Source of the DNA: Gammaproteobacteria bacterium
GTDB taxonomy: Bacteria; Pseudomonadota; Gammaproteobacteria; Coxiellales; Coxiellaceae
DNA length: 11,071 nt
Direction: 5' to 3'
NCBI GenBank assembly: GCA_021774015.1
Contig: JAJFJO010000136.1
Span: forward strand, 1-11,071
Every line of letters starts with the position of its first letter. Position 1 is the stretch's first letter. Positions 1-6,953 of the stretch are shown here, piece by piece. Both the position numbers and the translations under genes were made by a program. Under the pieces are notes generated by a model. It ran no database searches. It was given only the letters and a program-made list of their open reading frames with translations, and was not told the origin of the DNA.

Positions 1-519
1 GATGGCAACTGCTTACGCTATAACGACCCACGGCGATTTGGCAGCATATTATGGACAAAAGAAGAGGCATTGCAGCACAAACTGCTAGTAACACTTGGGC
101 CCGAACCCTTATCGAGAGAATTTAATAGCGCCTATTTTTACAAGGCATCCCGACAACGAAGCGTCGTTATTAAAAACTTCATAATGAATAGTCATGTTGT
201 TGTTGGTGTTGGCAACATCTATGCGAGTGAAGCGCTATTCACTGCCGGCATTTCACCCACCCGCAAAACCAGCACGCTTACCCAAGAAGAATGCCAACGG
301 CTATGTAAAACCATTAAACAGGTTTTAACCAAAGCGATTAAAGCCGGCGGAACCACTTTGAAGGATTTCATTCAAGCTGACGGCAAACCTGGCTACTTTA
401 GCATCCAACTCCAAGTATACGGTCGCGAAGGCGAACCTTGTAAGTGCTGCAAAAGGCCGATTTCCAAAACCATTATTGGTCAGCGCAGTAGTTTTTATTG
501 TAGGTTTTGTCAAAAGTAA
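1..519 (+). CDS. mutM: Formamidopyrimidine-DNA glycosylase (Fpg/MutM), 3' part only
   Basis: Bifunctional base-excision-repair glycosylase/AP lyase that removes 8-oxoguanine and other oxidised purines. The frame is open from base 1 and gives 172 residues. It begins inside the family motif LRYNDPRRFG and continues through the helix-two-turn-helix segment (VGVGNIYASEALFTAGISP). It ends with the C-terminal zinc finger C-x2-C-x16-C-x2-C (fragment residues C147, C150, C167, C170) in the typical GQRSSFYCRFCQ context. Family members are about 270 residues, so roughly the first 100, including catalytic Pro1 and Glu2, lie upstream of the window. An internal TTG at position 70 is not the start, because conserved MutM sequence precedes it. 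It stops at TAA 517-519. No strong terminator follows. In other gammaproteobacteria mutM can lie near coaD and a ferredoxin; here about 5 kb of other DNA separates them. Confidence 0.96.
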   Translation, partial: DGNCLRYNDPRRFGSILWTKEEALQHKLLVTLGPEPLSREFNSAYFYKASRQRSVVIKNFIMNSHVVVGVGNIYASEALFTAGISPTRKTSTLTQEECQRLCKTIKQVLTKAIKAGGTTLKDFIQADGKPGYFSIQLQVYGREGEPCKCCKRPISKTIIGQRSSFYCRFCQK

Positions 520-681
520 TAAGAGTCTATACCTAATTTACTACGTAGAATTCATTATTCAAAGATCTTCGTAGCATTCTCAAGCCCCGAAATATCAAAC
601 ATCCTACTAAATTTCAGTAGATTAGATCCCCGTAATCAAGGATAATGTTTATTTTTCAGATAATTAAAATAAGAGCCGCAC

Positions 682-2070
682 ATGCAACAGAAACTTCAAA
701 AAATTAGCTTGTTTGCACTGGTTATGCTAATCAGTGGCGCCATTGATTCCATCCGAAACTTACCGGCCACCGCGATGTTCGGCAGCTCTTTAATTTTCTT
801 TTTTGTCGTGTCCACTATCGTTTTTTTAATTCCTGTGGCGCTCATCTCTGCTGAGCTATCATCAAGCTGGACTAATGAAAGCGGCGTATTTAGCTGGGTG
901 AATCGTGCCTTTGGCGAGAAAGTTGGGTTCTTCGCTATTTGGCTGCAGTGGATTAACACCATGGTGTGGTACCCGACAATCTTATCCTTCATTGCTGGCA
1001 CACTATCCTTCTTAATCGATCCGAAACTTGCTAACAACCCCGTTTATTTGGTCAGCGTCATCCTAATCACTTTTTGGGTGATGACGTTAGTCAATCTCAA
1101 GGGCATTAAAACATCCGCTAAATTCGCCTCGCTTTGTGCGATTATCGGCCTGGTGCTGCCTATGCTATTTATCATTGCACTCGCTATCATTTGGATATTA
1201 AAAGGCAACCCTCTTCAGCTACATTTAACAATGAATAATCTTATACCCCGCTTTACACACTCTCAAAGTTGGATTTCTCTCACCGCCATCATGACAGCAT
1301 TCCTTGGAATGGAGCTAGCAACCGTCCATGTGAAAAACGTGAAGGAACCACAACGAACGTTTCCTAAAGCACTATTTTTCTCCGTACTTATTATTGTAGC
1401 CACCATGGTGCTGGGCTCACTGTCCATCGCTTTTGTCACCCCTAAAGATACCATTAATTTGGTTGATGGCGTGATGCAGGCGTTTCAAACATTCCTGCAG
1501 GCTTACCACCTTAAATGGATGATACCTATACTCACCATCATGATACTCATCGGCAGCTTAGGCGGCATGATCAACTGGATTATTTCTCCTGCAAAAGGTT
1601 TACTGCAAGCAGCCCAACATGGATTTTTGCCTGAATTTTTAAAACGCGAAAATAAAAATGGCGTAGCTGCAAATTTACTGCTAACACAAGCTGTGCTGGT
1701 GAGCTTTATGTGTTTGGCTTTTTTATTAATGCCTAGCGTCAATGGATCTTATTGGCTACTAACAGACTTAAGCACACAGCTCTACATGATCATGTATGTA
1801 TTTATTTTTATCGCGGCGTTTTATTTAAAATTTAAATTTCCAAAACAACCCAGTGATTTCAAAATACCCGGTGGGCGATATGGTACAGGTATTGTTTGTC
1901 TTTTAGGCCTAATCGGTTGCGCTGTAACATTAATCGTTGGGTTTTTCCCACCCGCAAGTATTAACGTCGGTACAAAATTTCACTACGAAATGACATTTAC
2001 ACTTGGAATCATTCTTATGATATTACCAACGATTATTTTTTACACTTATCGATATCGTAATTATAATTAG
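682..2070 (+). CDS. APC-superfamily amino-acid transporter, GadC-like (glutamate/GABA antiporter group)
   Basis: Inner-membrane amino-acid permease or antiporter of the amino acid-polyamine-organocation superfamily. The 462-residue protein has about 12 hydrophobic segments, roughly at residues 8-26, 34-57, 82-110, 120-139, 148-173, 198-215, 228-252, 278-300, 330-350, 358-382, 402-421 and 437-455. An amphipathic loop after TM6 (near ELATVHVKNVKEPQRTFPKA) is characteristic of APC carriers. The segment after TM8 (NWIISPAKGLLQAAQ, then LPEF and NKNGV) resembles the GadC/YjeM-type glutamate:GABA antiporter group. Substrate cannot be assigned from sequence alone; an amino acid is likely. The ATG at 682 has only a weak purine-rich site (AAGAG) before it. 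The gene stands alone: 162 nt from mutM, 69 nt before the next ORF. Carriers of this kind support acid resistance or amino-acid uptake in host-associated gammaproteobacteria (inference). Confidence 0.88.
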   Translation: MQQKLQKISLFALVMLISGAIDSIRNLPATAMFGSSLIFFFVVSTIVFLIPVALISAELSSSWTNESGVFSWVNRAFGEKVGFFAIWLQWINTMVWYPTILSFIAGTLSFLIDPKLANNPVYLVSVILITFWVMTLVNLKGIKTSAKFASLCAIIGLVLPMLFIIALAIIWILKGNPLQLHLTMNNLIPRFTHSQSWISLTAIMTAFLGMELATVHVKNVKEPQRTFPKALFFSVLIIVATMVLGSLSIAFVTPKDTINLVDGVMQAFQTFLQAYHLKWMIPILTIMILIGSLGGMINWIISPAKGLLQAAQHGFLPEFLKRENKNGVAANLLLTQAVLVSFMCLAFLLMPSVNGSYWLLTDLSTQLYMIMYVFIFIAAFYLKFKFPKQPSDFKIPGGRYGTGIVCLLGLIGCAVTLIVGFFPPASINVGTKFHYEMTFTLGIILMILPTIIFYTYRYRNYN

Positions 2071-2139
2071 CTAACAAAAAGCAAGGCAGGTAGTGGCCAC
2101 ATCAAGGCTACCAATTGATCGTTATGGGGCGATAGGAAA

Positions 2140-2778
2140 ATGCGGATAGCTGAACCAAAGCAAGAAGAAAGTACAGCTTTTAATGAGCCGGCGCCGTTAG
2201 ATGCGGGCGACTTAGAAGATATTCTAGAAGCTTATACAATCAACCCTCCTTTAATGCACAAAGTCTGTGCCCGTATTGATTTCCTGCGCGCGAGTATCAC
2301 AGCGAAATTGTCTGATGCAGCAGAAGTGCGTGGTCGAGTAAGCGAACAAGCAATTGCTGCCGCAACACGCCTCGAGGCGAGTGGGTCAAAGGGCGGCACT
2401 GCTACTCCAAAAAAAGTTTTAAAAGAATCTAAAAAAGATGCGGTCGCACTTGCTGATGCAGTTGCCCAGAATGAACAAGCATTGCTCTCAGGTGCATCTT
2501 CCTCTCCTAATAGGCTAGGCCGCTCTCGTGCAAAAAGTACAGGGAGCTTTCGTGCTCGAATAGCCCGAACTCTTTCTTCCTCAAAATCAAGTGAAGGCGC
2601 AGACAGTCCATTTCAAATGTCGGCAGATCAATTGCTCGATCTACGTGCGTACACAGCATTATTTGCAGAAGTTGATAGTTTGTTTGAAACAATTTGTCCT
2701 GGAACAGAAAGCCCACCTTTGGACAAGCTCAATGCCATCGAGCATGCATTGAAACAGCAATGCAAATTTGCTGAATAG
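2140..2778 (+). CDS. Hypothetical protein, 212 aa, Ala/Ser-rich
   Basis: I do not recognise a family. The protein is soluble, with no signal peptide or membrane segment. An acidic N-terminus (residues 1-30, including GDLEDILEAY) leads into a helical stretch (about 36-75), then an Ala/Lys-rich segment (about 75-115). A basic Ser/Arg-rich low-complexity linker follows (about 117-152), then a second helical part (about 157-212) with DQLLDLRAYTALFAEVDSLF. Two helical modules joined by a disordered basic linker are compatible with a secreted or interaction protein, but nothing proves this. AGGA lies only 3-4 nt before the ATG, so the start is uncertain; the next in-frame Met is residue 38. The stop is 9 nt before the next ORF on the same strand, which suggests co-transcription. 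The segment lies beside an IS and a broken kinase-like gene, so it is probably accessory. Confidence 0.6.
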   Translation: MRIAEPKQEESTAFNEPAPLDAGDLEDILEAYTINPPLMHKVCARIDFLRASITAKLSDAAEVRGRVSEQAIAAATRLEASGSKGGTATPKKVLKESKKDAVALADAVAQNEQALLSGASSSPNRLGRSRAKSTGSFRARIARTLSSSKSSEGADSPFQMSADQLLDLRAYTALFAEVDSLFETICPGTESPPLDKLNAIEHALKQQCKFAE

Positions 2779-2787
2779 GTAAGCTCA

Positions 2788-3390
2788 ATGCCCAATTATC
2801 AGGCAATCTCTTTAACACCGAGTACTTTGCAAAAATTGGCAAAAATATTACGATTGCTTGAACAAAAAGGACGGAATGTTGTAACGAATAGTGGTGATGC
2901 TTCAGCAAATGGTGCTTCTTCTGCGACGAAGACAGGTAGTGTAACTACCTCAACAAATGATGCAACTGCATCAGCGATAGTTGCTGCAGACACTATCATA
3001 CCAGCCCAATATGATACGCTTAAGGGTTTTGCAAAGGACTGGGTTGAAACTTTAATACCAGATTTTGAGGTTGAGTTTTTGGGCGGCCGTAATGGTATTG
3101 TTGCCAAGTTCACACCACTTGCTGCAAATCTGGAAGGAAAACCTTTTGTCATAAACTTAATAATTCTTCAAAGGGATTTTATTAAATCAGGGCAAACTTG
3201 TCTTGACGCACGGCGAAACTTATTTATTAAAACGCACGGAAGTCATGCAACAGCAGGTGCGGGTATCTTTGCAGATTCACCTCGCACCACTTTATTCGAA
3301 CATTTTGCAACACCTTTCTATGCATCGCGTGTTCCTCTGGAGGACATCGATACTCCTGCAGCAGCAAGCGCGAGCGGAATCTGTCAATGA
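2788..3390 (+). CDS. Hypothetical protein; possible N-lobe part of an IS-split kinase-like gene
   Basis: This 200-residue ORF has a leader (residues 1-30), a Ser/Thr/Ala-rich low-complexity stretch (about 31-68) and a folded-looking part from about 72. In that part, EFLGGRNGIVAKF followed by GKPFVINLII is reminiscent of a kinase glycine-rich loop and the following beta strand. The usual VAIK lysine would be Asn, so the match is weak. AGGT stands 7 nt before the ATG and overlaps the previous gene's stop, which supports translational coupling. The stop TGA (3388-3390) is only 3 nt from the left end of the IS, and a frame carrying kinase C-lobe motifs starts at the other IS edge. The simplest reading is that this is the 5' remnant of that gene. 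Alternatively it is an independent hypothetical gene that ends naturally. The two frames do not rejoin if the IS is simply removed. Confidence 0.55.
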   Translation: MPNYQAISLTPSTLQKLAKILRLLEQKGRNVVTNSGDASANGASSATKTGSVTTSTNDATASAIVAADTIIPAQYDTLKGFAKDWVETLIPDFEVEFLGGRNGIVAKFTPLAANLEGKPFVINLIILQRDFIKSGQTCLDARRNLFIKTHGSHATAGAGIFADSPRTTLFEHFATPFYASRVPLEDIDTPAAASASGICQ

Positions 3391-3424
3391 AAATGAGACA
3401 CGTATTCAATTTAATTAAAGAGTT

Positions 3425-4435
3425 CTACATAGCTATCATTAGCGTTCCCTCCTTTTTTTCTGGTGGGTTAATCCATACTTCGGTGGGAAGTGATCCAGCA
3501 TTAGGTACCCGGTTTTTAAAGCGTTCAGGATGCCTTAAAAATGCCTCTTTGAGGACTTTATTTCTATGCGCCAGAGCCTCATCAGCTTGACCATAGTGAA
3601 CTGTGCTGGGTGTCAGTCGGTTAATCCCTGTATGACGATGCTCATTATTATACCAGTCAAAGAACTGACGGCAAAAAGCCTTTGCATCCTGAATGCTACC
3701 AAAGTTGCCAGGAAATTGGGGGCAATATTTCAATGTCTTAAATTGCGCTTCTGAAAATGGATTATCGTTACTCGTATAGGGGCGATTATGTGTTTTTGTG
3801 ATACCCAGATCAGACAGCAAAAAAGCAACAGGCTTTGAGCGCATGCTAGAACCTCTATCGGCATGTAAAGTGAGTTGTCCCTCCAGAATATTTTGTTTTT
3901 GACAGCTTTGTGAAATAAGTTGCGTGGCTAGTTCAGAGGACTCTCGATCAGCCACCAGCCAGCCCACAACGTATCGACTGAAAATATCCAATATCACGTA
4001 TAAATAAAAATAATTCCACTTAACAGGACCTTTTAACTTCGTGATATCCCAAGACCACACGTGATTGGGTGCTGTCGCCAGCAACTCGGGTTTGGCATAG
4101 TGGTGTTTGGCGCCACGTGAGAGACGGCGATCACCATTCTCGTTGTGTTGTTCCAGTAAACGGTACATCGTTCTTTCTGAACATAAATAGCTGTTCTCAT
4201 CCAGTAATATGCTTACGATCTCACCAGGGGATGTATCGACAAATCGTTCAGAATGTAGGAGGCTCAAAACATGTTGACGCTCCAACTCATTCAATGCTAA
4301 AGGAGAGCGAGTGGTTGAAAACCGCTGTGTTGTACCATGATTTTGTCGTCGATAATAAGTGGCTCTAGGCACGCCTAAAGCGTCGCAAGCACTAATAACA
4401 TTGGTTTTTTTAGCCAGCTGAGTCACCTGCATCAT
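3425..4435 (-). CDS. IS3-family transposase OrfB (DDE integrase domain)
   Basis: Catalytic half of the IS transposase. The 336 residues start with an HTH-like segment (LAKKTNVISACDALGVPRATYYRR, in two parts around residues 7-30). An HTH_21-like segment follows (LHSERFVDTSPGEIVSILLDE, about 60-80), then the rve integrase core. The DDE residues are visible as D130 (WSWDITKL), D193 (HADRGSS) and E229 (NPFSEAQFKTLK); the last two are 35 residues apart, as expected for IS3. The C-terminus carries FFDWYNNEHRHTGI and ends near WINPP. The ORF lies in the -1 frame relative to OrfA, and its frame is open upstream as far as the A8 tract in orfA. The product is therefore probably made mainly as an OrfAB fusion. 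The ATG pair at 4430-4435 could also give a separate OrfB. Confidence 0.93.
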   Translation of the reverse strand: MMQVTQLAKKTNVISACDALGVPRATYYRRQNHGTTQRFSTTRSPLALNELERQHVLSLLHSERFVDTSPGEIVSILLDENSYLCSERTMYRLLEQHNENGDRRLSRGAKHHYAKPELLATAPNHVWSWDITKLKGPVKWNYFYLYVILDIFSRYVVGWLVADRESSELATQLISQSCQKQNILEGQLTLHADRGSSMRSKPVAFLLSDLGITKTHNRPYTSNDNPFSEAQFKTLKYCPQFPGNFGSIQDAKAFCRQFFDWYNNEHRHTGINRLTPSTVHYGQADEALAHRNKVLKEAFLRHPERFKNRVPNAGSLPTEVWINPPEKKEGTLMIAM

Positions 4436-4452
4436 AATGTCCTTACGCTGAG

Positions 4453-4929
4453 TTAATCTCTCTGGATTTTGTTGCCAAGTATCTCGGAGACTTTTTTTTG
4501 GATATCAATAATGGCCTCAGCTTCGTCCAGCTTGGACCGAAGGCGTTCGGTTTCTTTTTTTAGCTGTTCAATTTGCACTTCTTGTGGTGACTTTTTAACA
4601 TGACGCCCGCGTTTTTTTGAAAGTGCACTAAGAGCACCGGCGGTACGTGCTTTGCGCCACTCACAAATCTGTGATGAATAAAGCCCTTCACGACGCAGAA
4701 TCGCTCCCGACTCATCCACTGAACTACATTGATCAATTTCTTTTAACATCTTTAGTTTATAGTCAGCAGTGAATCTTCGCCTACCAGATCTAATTACTGC
4801 TTCTGGGTTCGGTGTTTGTTCAGGAGTGGTAAGGGTTGATAAAGGGGTGGTGGATTCAGTGGCTTTGACCACTTGAGTGCTATCAGCTGGGGCTGAAATC
4901 CTGACTGGGTTGTGTATTTCTTGAGACAT
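4453..4929 (-). CDS. IS3-family transposase OrfA (helix-turn-helix protein)
   Basis: DNA-binding regulatory half of the IS transposase, 158 residues. The N-terminal 45 residues are a polar, Thr/Pro-rich tail. An HTH_Tnp_1-like domain follows, with RRRFTADYKLKMLKEID at about 50-66 and ILRREGLYSSQICEWRKAR at about 76-94. A basic patch (KKRGRHVKK) leads into a C-terminal coiled coil with leucine-type heptads (about 115-150) for multimerisation. This is the OrfA type that pairs with the DDE OrfB found just downstream. The ribosome binding site is good: GAGGA 8 nt before the ATG. The stop at 4453-4455 lies 17 nt before the OrfB ATG. Near the 3' end, codons CAA AAA AAA form a slippery run. Confidence 0.92.
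   Translation of the reverse strand: MSQEIHNPVRISAPADSTQVVKATESTTPLSTLTTPEQTPNPEAVIRSGRRRFTADYKLKMLKEIDQCSSVDESGAILRREGLYSSQICEWRKARTAGALSALSKKRGRHVKKSPQEVQIEQLKKETERLRSKLDEAEAIIDIQKKVSEILGNKIQRD
4492..4499 (-). promoter_or_regulatory. A8 slippery site for programmed -1 frameshift (OrfAB)
   Basis: The minus strand carries eight consecutive A within CAA AAA AAA GTC of orfA. Shifting back by one base gives a frame with no stop that runs AGT CTC CGA GAT ... ATT ATG ATG CAG, exactly into the orfB frame. IS3-family elements commonly make their active OrfAB transposase by -1 slippage on an A-rich heptamer. The frame continuity is seen directly; use of the site is inferred. Confidence 0.75.
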
Positions 4930-4969
4930 CTTTTCGTTCCTCTTCGCCGCTCGTTAATTTTAAGCTATT

Positions 4970-5704
4970 TTGTGTCTCACTTATACTGGCAGAGAGGGGA
5001 GTGATAAGCATTGTTATGATGATATTAATTTAAGTGATATTTGTCTTGATGGTGTTTTATGCTTACAAGCGTGTGAGTTCCTCCCTGGTGGTGATATGGC
5101 AGAACGTTATCAAAACATGCATGCCAAGGCAAAGGTAAAAAAAATTAATGATGCGCGGGCAATGCGTGTACGGATGGCAAAGCAGGCTATTAAAGAAAGT
5201 GCGGAGCGGGTAAGTTTTTTTGGTCGCCTAATAAATCAAGGTTTTGTTTTCACAGATATAAAACCGCAAAACCTACTTTCAAAGTTAAGTGATATAAAGG
5301 GCTTGGCAGAATTTACAGGAAATATTAGAGAAGGTTTTGAACTGCCGGCTATGGATATTTCTCCAACTTATTCCGATCGTCGCGTTGACGCGCGATGCTA
5401 TAAACCTGAGCTTGCTTTAAAAATTGCTATTATTGCGTTGCTACACCATTGTATTGTTGGAGAAGCGCCAGAATATGATCATCACACGGGTAAATTAAAA
5501 TTTCAATGGGATCACCATCTATTTGCACGCGAGACGTTTGAAATCGACAGGCAATCTTTAGGTGATTTTCTTGCTGAGCATTATGCACAAGACGAGGGTT
5601 ACGCCGCTTTCTTTGCAGGATTATCTGCTTTTAATGCTAAATATAATCCGACGGCAACTGCGAGCGAAGTAACCCCCGGCGCCGCTCCAGCATCACACCC
5701 TTAG
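4970..5704 (+). CDS. Kinase-like C-lobe, 5'-truncated by the IS (probable gene remnant)
   Basis: This frame is open from the right end of the IS to TAG 5702-5704. The nominal TTG start lies inside the IS terminal repeat, so the first residues are not native. A later in-frame ATG at 5096 has no clear ribosome binding site. Counting from the TTG, CEFLPGGDM (35-43) resembles a kinase hinge. GFVFTDIKPQNLL (91-103) matches the catalytic loop pattern, with D96, K98 and N101 in the expected places. KLSDIKGLAEF (105-115) sits where the DFG motif is expected, with D108 as the metal-binding Asp. YSDRRVDARCYKPELALKIAIIALL is compatible with the activation segment and helix F. The end is Ala/Pro-rich. 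The N-lobe is absent. Eukaryotic-like kinases in host-associated gammaproteobacteria are often secreted effectors; that role is only inference. No overall homologue is recognised. Confidence 0.6.
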   Translation: MCLTYTGREGSDKHCYDDINLSDICLDGVLCLQACEFLPGGDMAERYQNMHAKAKVKKINDARAMRVRMAKQAIKESAERVSFFGRLINQGFVFTDIKPQNLLSKLSDIKGLAEFTGNIREGFELPAMDISPTYSDRRVDARCYKPELALKIAIIALLHHCIVGEAPEYDHHTGKLKFQWDHHLFARETFEIDRQSLGDFLAEHYAQDEGYAAFFAGLSAFNAKYNPTATASEVTPGAAPASHP

Positions 5705-5761
5705 GCCCTATGCAGCTCCCTCCATACCGAACTCATTCTGTTTTTGTAGGGTAAATGTGTG

Positions 5762-6010
5762 CTACTTATCATTGTGTTCTAATTTTTCAAATCGCGCGAG
5801 CAAAACACCATCGGATTCTTCAACACCCACCGGGATACAATCAACCGGACATATCTCGCGACACTGTGGTTCATCAAAATGACCTTTACACTCCGTACAA
5901 CGGTTTGGGTCAATCTCGTAAATTTCTTCGCCTTGATAAATAGCATCGTTCGGACACTCAGGTTCGCAGACATCACAATTAATACATTCATCGGTAATTT
6001 TTAATGACAT
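5762..6010 (-). CDS. yfhL: YfhL-type 2[4Fe-4S] ferredoxin
   Basis: Small cytoplasmic electron carrier with two [4Fe-4S] clusters, 82 residues, which is normal for the family. The first motif is C9-x2-C12-x2-C15-x3-C19-P. The second is C38-x2-C41-x8-C50-x3-C54-P, with a further C58 in CPVDCIP. The eight-residue spacing between C41 and C50 and the acidic C-terminal tail are hallmarks of the Allochromatium vinosum (Alvin) ferredoxin group, to which E. coli YfhL belongs. Redox partners are unknown. The ATG at 6008-6010 is 10 nt after the coaD stop with only a weak GGA before it, so it is probably the last gene of the pcnB-folK-coaD operon. No obvious hairpin-plus-T terminator follows in 5705-5761. 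Confidence 0.93.
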   Translation of the reverse strand: MSLKITDECINCDVCEPECPNDAIYQGEEIYEIDPNRCTECKGHFDEPQCREICPVDCIPVGVEESDGVLLARFEKLEHNDK

Positions 6011-6020
6011 AATTCCACAA

Positions 6021-6485
6021 CTATAGATAACTTAAGACTTGCTTGGGGACAAATGGTGTTATATCACCCCCCAAAGACAATATTTCCCTAACCATTGTTG
6101 CCGAAATAAAAGCATGTGCTTCCGTAGCAGGTAAAAATAATGTTTCAATGTGCGGGCCCATCACTCGATTCATCCCCGCTAATTGAAACTCATAATCAAA
6201 ATCAGAAACAGCCCTAAGGCCACGTAAAATAATGGATGCATTATTATTTTTAGCAAAATCCACCAGCAAATTATCCATTGAAATCACTGTGATTTTTTGA
6301 TTATCTGCAAACGCCTCTTTGCACATTTGTAAACGATCATCGAGCGAGAATCGCGGCGTTTTACGACTACTGGTCGCCACACCAATCACAAGCGCATCCA
6401 ACAATTGTGCGCCTCGGTTAATAATATCAACATGCCCATTAGTAATAGGGTCAAATGTCCCGGGATAAACTGCAATGCGTGGCAT
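6021..6485 (-). CDS. coaD: Pantetheine-phosphate adenylyltransferase (PPAT)
   Basis: Transfers AMP from ATP to 4'-phosphopantetheine, giving dephospho-CoA, the penultimate step of coenzyme A synthesis, in the cytoplasm. I chose ATG 6483-6485, giving 154 residues (E. coli CoaD about 159). The longer open frame up to 6572 only adds unrelated residues inside folK, and GAGGTG lies about 5 nt before this ATG. The nucleotidyltransferase signature YPGTFDPITNGH holds T10 and H18. Other family positions include K42, the RGLRAVSDFDYE block (R88, R91, Y98, E99) and the C-terminal ISATMVRE motif (from I127) that binds ATP phosphates. The start overlaps the 3' end of folK by 35 nt, so translation is probably coupled. 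The ferredoxin gene follows 10 nt after the stop. Confidence 0.96.
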   Translation of the reverse strand: MPRIAVYPGTFDPITNGHVDIINRGAQLLDALVIGVATSSRKTPRFSLDDRLQMCKEAFADNQKITVISMDNLLVDFAKNNNASIILRGLRAVSDFDYEFQLAGMNRVMGPHIETLFLPATEAHAFISATMVREILSLGGDITPFVPKQVLSYL

Positions 6486-6942
6486 CGGTGCACCTCGATA
6501 AGGTTTCTTTAATTGATTCTCCAGACAGCAATAATAAGTCCGGGGCGATTTCATGTAAAGGAATGAGCACAAATTCTCGCTCTTTTAAGCCATAATGCGG
6601 CACTGTTAGCCAAGGATTGTTGATTTTCCTGGCTCCAAATAGAAGAATATCCAAATCTAATGTGCGTGGACCCCAGTGTTGCGCATCACGAACACGGCCT
6701 TGCTGTGCCTCAATTATTTGAAGGTGCCCTAATAATAACTCAGCAGATAAGCTCGTCTGCAGTTGTACTGCTGCATTCATATAGTCTGGCTGGTCTTGTG
6801 GGCCCATGGGCGTGCTGGAATACAAGCTGGATACTCTAGTGAGCGTTGTGCGAGGGATATGCTGCAATGCCTCAATCGCTTGACGCAGTTGTGCCGTAGG
6901 GTTATTTAAATTACTCCCTAAACCAATATAAACCTCTGTCAT
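6451..6942 (-). CDS. folK: 6-hydroxymethyl-7,8-dihydropterin pyrophosphokinase (HPPK)
   Basis: Transfers pyrophosphate from ATP to 6-hydroxymethyl-7,8-dihydropterin, a cytoplasmic step of folate synthesis before dihydropteroate synthase. The 163 residues match the usual length (E. coli 159). Visible motifs are GLGSNLNNP near the N-terminus, YSSTPMG and QPDYMNAAV (pterin-binding region, about 41-59), and the family signature WGPRTLDLDILLF. In that signature D96 and D98 are the magnesium ligands and R93 is conserved. VPHYGLKEREFVLIPLHEIAPD follows. The ATG at 6940-6942 lies 11 nt after the pcnB stop, with a weak purine-rich site (GCAGAGA). pcnB-folK adjacency is also found in E. coli. The last 35 nt overlap coaD and contain its ribosome binding site. 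Confidence 0.96.
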   Translation of the reverse strand: MTEVYIGLGSNLNNPTAQLRQAIEALQHIPRTTLTRVSSLYSSTPMGPQDQPDYMNAAVQLQTSLSAELLLGHLQIIEAQQGRVRDAQHWGPRTLDLDILLFGARKINNPWLTVPHYGLKEREFVLIPLHEIAPDLLLLSGESIKETLSRCTDATHCSLSRDI

Positions 6943-6953
6943 TCTCTGCTCAT

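Larger units (their letters stand above)
3394..4979 (-). mobile_element. IS3-family insertion sequence with two transposase ORFs
   Basis: A 1586-bp element bounded by terminal inverted repeats. From the left edge inward the sequence begins TGAGACAC and continues AT-rich to GAG (3394-3422). The right edge read on the minus strand (4979 to 4950) begins with the same TGAGACAC and is similar to its GAG. The element encodes a helix-turn-helix OrfA and a DDE OrfB in adjacent frames, both uninterrupted, so it may still be active. The flanking bases (GAAAA left, CTTAT right) show no target-site duplication, although IS3 elements normally leave 3-5 bp. This suggests loss of adjacent DNA or recombination after insertion, or that I have placed the ends a few bases wrongly. 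Confidence 0.85.

Noticed and set aside
604..620. CTACT/AGTAG hairpin between mutM and the transporter as a terminator
   Set aside because: Only 5 bp of stem and no T tract follows.
2089..2112. GGTAG...CTACC inverted repeat after the transporter as a terminator
   Set aside because: Short stem with a poor inner match and no T run.
3203..3418. 71-aa ORF in another frame of the 200-aa ORF
   Set aside because: Gln/Leu-rich frame shadow with no initiation signal; the longer frame has a start site and a folded-looking part.
3387..3590. Small plus-strand ORF that begins at the stop of the 200-aa ORF and runs into the IS
   Set aside because: It crosses the IS end and is antisense to the orfB 3' end; no ribosome binding site or family likeness.
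5755..5943. Plus-strand 62-aa ORF over the ferredoxin gene
   Set aside because: Antisense to a ferredoxin with all eight cluster cysteines in place.
6486..6572. N-terminal extension of CoaD by 29 residues
   Set aside because: It is folK coding sequence read in another frame. The family starts right before the YPGTFDP motif, where there is a good ribosome binding site.
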